Positions 9,701 through 12,022 of a DNA stretch of 12,022 nt are shown in pieces. The stretch covers positions 293 to 12,314 of the forward strand of contig DEIW01000176.1 of NCBI GenBank assembly GCA_002352705.1, written 5' to 3'. Numbering within the stretch: the stretch's first letter is position 1; each line of letters opens with the position of its first letter. Source of the stretch: Bacteroidales bacterium UBA2764 (lineage in GTDB: Bacteria; Bacteroidota; Bacteroidia; Bacteroidales; Paludibacteraceae). The notes beneath the pieces were generated by a model, which worked only from the letters and a program-made list of their open reading frames with translations, was not told the DNA's origin and did not search any database. The position numbers were made by a program, and so were the translations under genes.

Positions 9701-11463
9701 TGGTAACCGCCGTGGAGCGTCAAGAGAATATTGAAGCACGAATGATTATGTTTGCCGTCAACTGCGGTGCGCAGTCCAAGTTCACCGAGACGGGTCGCAA
9801 CGTCGTTCTCAAGTGTCTGCAATACCTGCTGGACGATGACCCGCTGCACGTGGCGGACTGCTCCTTCACCTTTGATAACGGTGCCGGCAACAGCAGGGAT
9901 GCCGCTAAGCAAGCGGAGGACTGCCCGACCTGTACAGGAACGAAGGGAGACGGCAAATGGAGTACCGCCGCCAACTGGGGACCGGACTACGTACTCCGCC
10001 CGGGTAAAGATACCGAGGTGAAGATAGCCGCTCCTGTAACAGTGGATAACGGAGCAACCAACTTCACGCCGAAAGTGCGCAGCGTACGTATCGTGGAAGG
10101 CGGAAAGATAGAAATACCCGCAGGTTCGTATCTGGAGGTAGTTTCTACCATCCGCCGCCAAGACGGTAATGACCTCCTCCCGACCGAGGCAAACGATATC
10201 GTAATAGGTTCGAGTGCCGAAGGCAACGGTACGCTCATCTTCAATAACAATGCCGGTGATACGAAGGCGCGCGTAGATATGTATAGTACCGCTAAGGCGG
10301 ATGCAGGTCTTAGTGCCGCTGCTTCGACCTGGCAGTATATCGGTACTCCGCATACAGATGTAGCCAATGCGCGCAGCAATTACTATGACAGCTGGCTCTA
10401 CCAGTACGACACCGGCTCACAAGGCTGGACGGTAATACCCAACGGCGGTCCGTTAGTTCCGTTCCGTGGCTATTGCGTAACGCATCCTGATGCACCTGTG
10501 GTATTTGACATGGAAGGGACATTGGTTGCTACTACTTCAGCGGATATCGATGTTCCGGCAAACAAATACGTAGTAGCAGCCAACAGTTGGGTAGCTCCGA
10601 TTGATATCAATGCTATTACGGATGATGATATGGAAAACATTTCGGATAAAGCCATTTATTTCTTCAACACGGGAAGTGATGTCGATGGTACCGGAACACT
10701 TAATGGAGGTGACCGTTGGGCCGCAGGTACGTATGTCTCTGTACCTATCCACACCGCTCCATATACAGGAGATGACCATATTCCTTCGATGCAAGGATTC
10801 TATGTATGGTCCACAACCGCCGGCACGCTGCATTTGGATTACGACCGTCATGTGCGCGCTACATCCCGAACCAACAAGATCAGCGGCCGTATGCATGCGC
10901 CGAAGCGTGTACAGACAGGTGACAACGAACCGGAGGTATTGAAGATTTTCGCCCGCGGTAACCGCTATGACGACCGTCTGGTAGTCTTGGAGCGTGAAGA
11001 CTTTACACGTCGCTACGAAAGCGGTTGGGATGGCGAAGCATGGGGCGGCAGCGACCTCTCGCCGATGGTATATATCACCAACGAAGCAGGTGTGGACGAG
11101 GCAGTGAGCGCAATACCGGAGTTCGAGGGAACAGTCATTACCTTCCGCGCCGGTGAAGACAGCGAATATCGCTTCGAGTTTACCTATAGCGGAGAAACCG
11201 ATCCGCTCTATCTATACGACATGGATAACAATACCTACACGCAGATTATGACAGGCAACGCGTACTACTTCACGACAAGCGACAAATCGCCTCACAAACG
11301 CTTCGTGCTGACGCGCAAGGCTCCGCAGATTGCTACCGGAGTAGGTAATGTATCGGGCGACGAGGTACAAGGTACCAAGGCGAAGAAACTGCTCATCGAG
11401 GATAAGATGTTTATCATGGTGAACGGCGTATTGTATGACGCAACCGGTAAAATAGTTAAGTAA
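763..11463 (+). CDS. Giant modular secreted surface protein (Ig/CBM-like repeats, T9SS-type C-terminus)
   Basis: Not a named gene; a 3566-residue putative extracellular adhesin or glycan-binding fibre. Residues 1-45 are a polar, basic N-region; 46-58 form a hydrophobic core, with likely cleavage after G62 or A63. Then follow beta-sandwich modules at about 64-232, 415-602, 993-1157, 1264-1440, 1622-1788, 1981-2112 and 2303-2436. Between them lie Ig/Big_2/PKD-like modules at about 235-325, 326-412, 1159-1256, 1447-1531, 1791-1886, 1887-1980, 2118-2205, 2207-2302, 2437-2530 and 2531-2620. Special modules are two starch-binding-like units (605-817), an InlB B-repeat-like unit (820-899) and a duplicated module (902-989, 1532-1619). 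From about 2624 the protein becomes unique: Ig-like, alpha/beta (2745-3030), solenoid-like (3054-3160), T9SS-associated beta domains (3187-3514), short tail (3539-3566). Several Ig modules have the Cys near strand B, Y-x-W and late Cys-Gly layout of Ig domains common in T9SS cargo. ATG 763 is preferred because ATG 904 would leave no basic residues before the core. The frame is intact throughout. The adhesive role is inferred. Confidence 0.85.
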   Translation: MKNFNNLIAMAHVMRHNSRTAVNPDGRTTVNRQSKLTSYRGWCKKLTMILAVLVLSIGQMWGADFTPAQIVASGGTTADHVKVSTVFSTATNKPFCSSETGLTGVNVNNSASANWNTYYIEIAATDGYTLSSLSLKVASNGSSNATEAVAFWNGAASGTCSSYASFTAPGYNNSSCANTVIDVPAGTKTVRLYRKICISKSDNKTFASSNKVDVGGSTTYYVFGITATASAGGGCGSTEQAALTLSSSSGTICGTGTTTFTVSGGSGSGALSVSSSDETKATASIDGSTVTVTGVAAGSATITVTKACDATYAEKTATYSATVAAIPTANAGVDKTTEPGNGVALAATAAASGCTGAWTIQSGPNTSTAQLSSTSLATATFTPTVAGTYTLRWTVTNTSSSCSAYDEMTVSAAVCSISSCGNATLTYPIYTSGDLTTSNLFSGATSSNATAVSVGASPAFTGVTVSAATKGSSASAGACYAKSTPLTGKMKYSASSKSSSYYIDFPFTVNTGYTFTPCDVQVVIQPVSSNQAFTVEITNGTNVYGTSTATLNAGVMEPIIGLTSPAEMSAGNYAVRLYPHGGSSKEFRMGANVILKGTTAAVASDAYGIYIGKNNDNYTLENLTNTSGTTWSKTITLDAGSYYEFKVKKTPSAGDAVWYGNNGKITATTSPAWDFNTSDGNCKLYTTVAGSYTFSWDASTNKLTVTYPAGDHPTKRIYMACGSGTWCDATPKFFVHSWGVTEYNTQVQQNACGEYYADIIWYNDYFQFTRNNSTATAYDDQNWNYSQDLTYNSSQLLWTFSSWSGNTGNFSSSAYTPTTYTISYAAGSTTATGGAAISGSKANETKTCGVDFTLPSSAVFTAIGYTQTGWTTSDGGAQEYALGGTYTTNEDKTFYPVWTVNQYTVTHTLDGVTKSSGATGANAATYGTNYTAVFAASSGYALPETITVTIGGSTKTQGTEYTWDKASGTVTITGSYITGDIVITVTGESDDPCTEPDEVANEIARFFVPCGLSNATSGSPTAWGVTNQDASTGDNTFTTSGFGGGSSNWYRNETSGLIYGKLSGNSSYILLKLKSGSFQAGDVVTAYFNRNDATKTGLTLKTQGSSYAITPGSTAAGVETSGTYTLVADAIEADGSIKLFRANSSSYVNRIIVTRPACTNVSITTQPTTPVAATVGSACSITGLVAAGTSPTYQWYTCNSDGSGATAITSAGAMSFTGYTSATLGLTPTAAGATYYKCVVSGSCGDPVTSNVVTVNASAAPASALITYNLNVGTSASTTIKSSTSTTDGTNITNIDIDQTNDGANGAGASDRTTKLALATGTTASAVAEPDKYEVFTFKVACGKKVTPSEVKIKVANVGGSAGGNQNYKAVLSDTYGHSISNTFTGTKSDGSVEEFSITNGSSVYFQGVVTLKLWSCKGSGGNASAFRMGTPLEIYGEVGNQATPAATITWNTQPANGSVGDADFAYDVTCSDGSTVTVTSANTTYATIVGGKLHYAAAGTTHLVATATDACGNTVTPVNSNDFTVSAAAPTYSVTHSLTNVTATSGATGAGAATEGVAYDAVFSANTGYVLPSTITVTIGGSPATVGTGYTWNASTGAFQVPAAQVTGAIVITIAGETAPATKDIYYGAITITTGALTRGSTGTVQFFTNTGGTIANNTEISLSTTLGAGSEYYLSNDLTGAELSKSSNWTTSSSSNRYVQGVKFGSGKSYTLALGSKVASSITFYGINGSASKTMTIGGQAWTSSSTKNTFAKHEFTKSGGFTGNVSITQDGDFYGILVITIQTATPCTTPVIPALSNQSLCEGTDIAEWDATQTAVLADGETVTYSWKKKGNDTELANTATFDLGSSATEAMAGTYVVTATVSKAGKASSTATKEVTLSVTDGIEVTGITADKATVYPTNSVTLTATASADATWQWYTCTSAEGAGAAIISGAESASYTIASAGAAGTYYYKAVATGSCGTDEMVYTLTVSAAAGGDCETEFWFAKATDKPESATAATHITGTPSGSSSATYTATIDGNSYPITGQTGQKTGNVTIVVPEDNEGTLYVVVQGSSSRTITLSKGGVQVGQYTPANSTWGTFTFSSLDAGTYTLVSSGNIGWGIIALKLCSGEACTDPEVTASVNNSTACVGSSVTFTATGAHASATYRWQKYSGGAWTDIAGAKAATYNIASVATTDAMKYRVIATKDCDRTSNEVTLNVPVAPVFADFTATRSVMATLALSITDVEASDATSYAWYKSVDATYDAGTDTRVGTAQELLLASGGEAAGATYYLFCVASNACGSTTSSAITVNVTALVEEDCATRGTEGAAEFGFQNSGCSQSTYNGTAVWSTGTSNSKILIYSAPDGKYFKTMKVTIASSSASKASYNWSTDGGSSYTADGVAITGVTTTLTEKTINLSAHGNVNEVKIGRNFGNGESSGTLYVSKICFEYTDACTATTVTPSATSKTHTIGASFSAPTFTLGPAAVSSGTLTYSSSDEEIASVDESGNVTFNGTAGTVTITASYAGATIAGVDYCASEGSYTITVSCEGGAPKIVAASSVNMSGCNSSVTLNAKTQAGADFAGGSYQWFHNGEEIDGATDASYTATQTGVYTVAYTSAGGCTSLSTNNATVTSTTVEPEVTKLVPFQYYHVDKTYTAQMKDRHLFSVKGSAAYGSTGKNFKLTMSRNGGAEKDITTAASIWVKRSDDGQVDNVMIDLNELSGKYNEGDELVLTCAAVDCSGNVSAVYKDEITIHVIGATPTLALICSGSNEAGGTRNTKKLTVGGDFLTGYNKADLCQQTGNTSFDANTEWGLYTRLKENYIVTPVNGYAVFNKLNYEPFDILLLTDYPKASKSDAAATVLDDMADLCDYRPMLSFKAHMVAKTPSKWAAKGFTTSPVVPKNTRTRLNIVCYAHPMFSTLKSTATHIQKDNDDPSQIVYTMLEGAGYEGSKGLQGFELEAAENFVTIGLVHYNATPADGSPSEGWVTWAPGSEDRMLVTAVERQENIEARMIMFAVNCGAQSKFTETGRNVVLKCLQYLLDDDPLHVADCSFTFDNGAGNSRDAAKQAEDCPTCTGTKGDGKWSTAANWGPDYVLRPGKDTEVKIAAPVTVDNGATNFTPKVRSVRIVEGGKIEIPAGSYLEVVSTIRRQDGNDLLPTEANDIVIGSSAEGNGTLIFNNNAGDTKARVDMYSTAKADAGLSAAASTWQYIGTPHTDVANARSNYYDSWLYQYDTGSQGWTVIPNGGPLVPFRGYCVTHPDAPVVFDMEGTLVATTSADIDVPANKYVVAANSWVAPIDINAITDDDMENISDKAIYFFNTGSDVDGTGTLNGGDRWAAGTYVSVPIHTAPYTGDDHIPSMQGFYVWSTTAGTLHLDYDRHVRATSRTNKISGRMHAPKRVQTGDNEPEVLKIFARGNRYDDRLVVLEREDFTRRYESGWDGEAWGGSDLSPMVYITNEAGVDEAVSAIPEFEGTVITFRAGEDSEYRFEFTYSGETDPLYLYDMDNNTYTQIMTGNAYYFTTSDKSPHKRFVLTRKAPQIATGVGNVSGDEVQGTKAKKLLIEDKMFIMVNGVLYDATGKIVK
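798..866. repeat. 11-bp tandem repeats and GAC/GTC dyads in the signal-peptide region
   Basis: Three head-to-tail 11-mers, CGACGGTCGAA (834-844), CGACGGTCAAC (845-855) and CGACAGTCAAA (856-866), each carry a GAC-N-GTC dyad. The array is preceded by the perfect palindrome GACAGCTGTC (819-828) and by TGTC-N4-GACA (798-809). The period is not a multiple of three, so each copy encodes different residues (together D25 to K35 of the giant protein). Three copies total 33 bases, so the frame is preserved. Spacing close to one helical turn would suit a protein-binding array, but no function is shown. Confidence 0.55.
2575..3213 (+). other. Tandem starch-binding-like modules within the giant protein
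   Basis: Residues about 605-708 ('YGIYIGKNNDNYTLENL...') and 714-817 ('RIYMACGSGTW', 'FFVHSWG', 'NWNYSQDLTYN') read as two small beta-sandwiches. The second has the IY..., aromatic-rich middle, W-N-x-S/T-x-D-L and terminal W layout of starch-binding-like modules seen in Bacteroidetes polysaccharide-active proteins. Such modules bind alpha-glucans in characterised enzymes. No catalytic domain accompanies them here. The family assignment is from pattern only. Confidence 0.4.
3220..3459 (+). other. InlB B-repeat (Listeria-Bacteroides repeat)-like module
   Basis: Residues about 820-899 follow the Listeria-Bacteroides repeat pattern: an opening YTISY strand, a GYTQTGW turn, an alternating Y-x-L-G-G-x-Y stretch, then T-F-Y-P-V-W-T at the end. 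This beta-grasp-like module is common in secreted adhesins of Firmicutes and Bacteroidetes. It directly precedes the first copy of the 88-residue repeat, with which it probably forms one folded block. Confidence 0.65.
3466..3729 (+). repeat. 88-residue module, copy 1
   Basis: Residues 902-989 of the giant protein, beginning QYTVTH and ending VITVTGES. It aligns without a gap to copy 2 (nt 5356-5619) with 50 of 88 identical residues, counted by eye. The best conserved core is SGATGA, AVF, GY, LP and TITVTIGGS. The folding is probably all-beta; the function is unknown. Confidence 0.8.
5356..5619 (+). repeat. 88-residue module, copy 2
   Basis: Residues 1532-1619, beginning TYSVTH and ending VITIAGET. 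It has exactly the same length as copy 1, about 1.9 kb upstream. It follows a Big-like module rather than an InlB-type repeat, so the unit can be placed in different contexts. At 57% identity the copies arose by an old duplication or by separate recruitment rather than recent expansion. Confidence 0.8.
8995..9852 (+). other. Alpha/beta (flavodoxin/ThuA/GATase1-like) domain in the giant protein
   Basis: Residues about 2745-3030 have alternating strand and helix patterns unlike the all-beta rest. Strands read LALICSG, YIVTPVNGY, FDILLLTDYP, RLNIVCYAHP, FVTIGLVHY and MIMFAVN; helices include 'AAATVLDDMADLC' and 'TETGRNVVLKCLQYLL'. The closing strand, then 'T..GR.V...C..YL', resembles the end of ThuA-like and class I glutamine amidotransferase-like domains. 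The G-x-C-x-G nucleophile elbow is not seen, so catalysis is doubtful. The fold assignment is inference. Confidence 0.4.
9922..11376 (+). other. T9SS-associated C-terminal beta region of the giant protein
   Basis: Residues about 3054-3160 begin 'CPTCTGTKGDGKWSTAANWG' and continue with alternating V/I strands typical of short beta-solenoids after a GxW..AANW motif. Residues 3187-3245 ('WQYIGTPH', 'W.YQYDTGS', 'FRGYCVTHP') and 3267-3345 ('NKYVVAANSWVAPIDI', 'SMQGFYVW') match the paired layout that precedes sorting domains in many T9SS cargo proteins. Residues 3390-3514 form the following beta-sandwich ('RYDDRLVVL', 'LYLYDMDNN', 'KRFVLT'). Confidence 0.55.
11377..11460 (+). other. Short T9SS-like C-terminal tail
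   Basis: The last 28 residues (3539-3566) read as K-L-L-I, then I-M-V-N-G-V-L-Y-D-A-T-G-K-I-V-K and stop. This matches the first half of a type A T9SS sorting domain (strand, then 'IYD.TGK.V'). The usual second half with L-P-x-G-x-Y is missing. Ends of this short form are familiar from other gut Bacteroidales proteins, so it may be a functional short variant rather than a truncation. Confidence 0.5.
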
Positions 11464-11466
11464 TGT

Positions 11467-11492
11467 TTAGAAGTAAGATGTTAGAAGTTAGA
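11467..11492 (+). repeat. Short direct repeat before the small downstream gene
   Basis: TTAGAAGTAAGA at 11467-11478 and TTAGAAGTTAGA at 11481-11492 differ at one base and lie two bases apart. They fill the gap between the giant gene's stop and the preferred start of the next gene. They may be a slippage product or a weak regulatory element. Confidence 0.5.
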
Positions 11493-11507
11493 GAAAGGAA
11501 GAATATT

Positions 11508-12008
11508 ATGAAAAACATTATGAAAACTATTATCCGTAATACCAGACTGATTATTATCTTGGCTTTCCTGCCGGCGCTGTTGAGCGCCGCGCAGGCACAA
11601 GCCGTGACCTACCAGACGAAGTATAAAAACGCTTACCAAGGCGCGTATGTCCAAACGCCGGGCAATGCTTCTGCTACAACAGCTTCTCCTTCTGTCGGAT
11701 TCCAATCGACGAGTGCTTTCTCCGACCAATGGAATACCGCAGAAGGCACCACTCCGATGCTCAACAGCGACGGAACGGTGAATGAGTCGGCGTATATGAG
11801 TTCTCTGCCCGGGCGTTCCATACGCAAGAGCGGAAACGGATCGAGCGTCAACCCCGGTACGCCGGATGAAGATGAAGAGGAAGAAGGCGAGCAGCAGCCA
11901 TTGGGAGATGCGCTTCTGTCGATGATGATGCTCCTGTGCGCATACGCGATATATAAGGTATCGCGCAAGCAGTCCTTCAAGTCCACCGGAAAGGAGCAAT
12001 TGGAGTAA
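11508..12008 (+). CDS. Small secreted protein with PLGD / membrane helix / basic tail
   Basis: I do not recognise a named gene. From ATG 11508 the product has 166 residues. Residues 1-32 form a clear Sec signal peptide (basic start, hydrophobic 14-25, likely cleavage after A-Q-A at 32). The mature part is Ser/Thr/Gly-rich and probably disordered, with G-F-Q-S-T-S at 64-69 and L-N-S-D-G-T at 85-90. An acidic run follows (120-128), then P131-L-G-D134, a hydrophobic helix (135-149) and a basic end (K150, R153, K154). This layout resembles C-terminal sorting signals such as LPXTG or PEP-CTERM. An upstream ATG at 11463 overlaps the giant gene's stop as TAATG, but it would add 15 charged residues before the signal. 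AAAGGA at 11494-11499 lies 8 bases before 11508 and favours that start. It is probably co-transcribed with the giant gene and may anchor or assist it. I recall similar small proteins in other gut Bacteroidales, unverified. Confidence 0.75.
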   Translation: MKNIMKTIIRNTRLIIILAFLPALLSAAQAQAVTYQTKYKNAYQGAYVQTPGNASATTASPSVGFQSTSAFSDQWNTAEGTTPMLNSDGTVNESAYMSSLPGRSIRKSGNGSSVNPGTPDEDEEEEGEQQPLGDALLSMMMLLCAYAIYKVSRKQSFKSTGKEQLE

Positions 12009-12019
12009 TCTGAGTAATC
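12003..12019 (+). repeat. 8-bp direct repeat at the stop of the small gene
   Basis: GAGTAATC occurs at 12003-12010 and again at 12012-12019, the first copy containing the TAA stop. It looks like a small local duplication. The window ends too soon to see whether a terminator follows. Confidence 0.4.
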
Positions 12020-12022
12020 CGA

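Noticed and set aside
8170..10353. A 727-codon open frame on the minus strand
   Set aside because: It lies wholly inside the giant gene in a GC-rich part where the codon choice avoids antisense stops. Its product is rich in Arg, Cys, His and Val, without domains or a signal, and has no leader of its own.
763..11463. Giant gene as a polysaccharide-degrading enzyme
   Set aside because: Binding-type modules are present, but no glycoside hydrolase or lyase domain or catalytic motif could be recognised; a binding or adhesive role fits better.
11463..11507. Start of the small gene at ATG 11463, overlapping the giant gene's stop
   Set aside because: The extra 15 residues are highly charged and would precede a complete signal peptide. 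The direct repeat in this segment looks non-coding, and the ATG at 11508 has an AAAGGA 8 bases upstream.

Overview
The window looks like chromosomal DNA from a Bacteroidales bacterium, probably a gut commensal with a type IX secretion system (T9SS). Three things point there: a perfect Bacteroidetes-type -7 promoter box (TAnnTTTG) at 26-33, starts in AT-rich leaders mostly without strong Shine-Dalgarno sequences, and a giant Ser/Thr/Gly/Ala-rich secreted protein with Bacteroidetes-style Ig modules and a T9SS-like C-terminal region. No tRNA, rRNA, CRISPR array, insertion sequence or phage gene was seen. All genes are on the + strand.

Layout. (1) 1-693: a compact type II toxin-antitoxin operon. 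Its promoter overlaps a perfect inverted repeat that is a likely autoregulatory operator. The antitoxin and the ParE/RelE-family toxin overlap by ATGA, and a GAAA-loop hairpin with a T run closes the unit. (2) 694-762: a short AT-rich leader with no convincing promoter. (3) 763-11463: one uninterrupted gene for a 3566-residue exported protein, about 90% of the window. After an unusually long signal-peptide region it alternates CBM-like beta-sandwich modules with about ten Ig/Big_2/PKD-like modules. It also has two starch-binding-like modules, one InlB B-repeat-like module and an 88-residue module present twice. The last ~940 residues differ: Ig-like segment, flavodoxin/ThuA-like alpha/beta domain, 'GxW..AANW' beta-solenoid-like stretch, T9SS-associated beta domains, and a short truncated-looking sorting tail. 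(4) 11508-12008: a small secreted protein with an acidic linker, then a Pro-Leu-Gly-Asp motif, a membrane helix and a basic end. It begins right after the giant gene (the first possible ATG overlaps its stop codon) and is probably co-transcribed.

Working picture (inference): the giant protein is exported through Sec, crosses the outer membrane by T9SS and acts as a glycan-binding or adhesive surface fibre. The small protein is a membrane- or sorting-anchored partner. The toxin-antitoxin pair is an independent unit. Most points worth checking lie in the giant gene: an 11-bp tandem array of dyad elements in its first 105 bases, GC content that changes module by module, an alpha/beta domain inside a beta-rich adhesin, and the small partner's sorting-signal-like tail.
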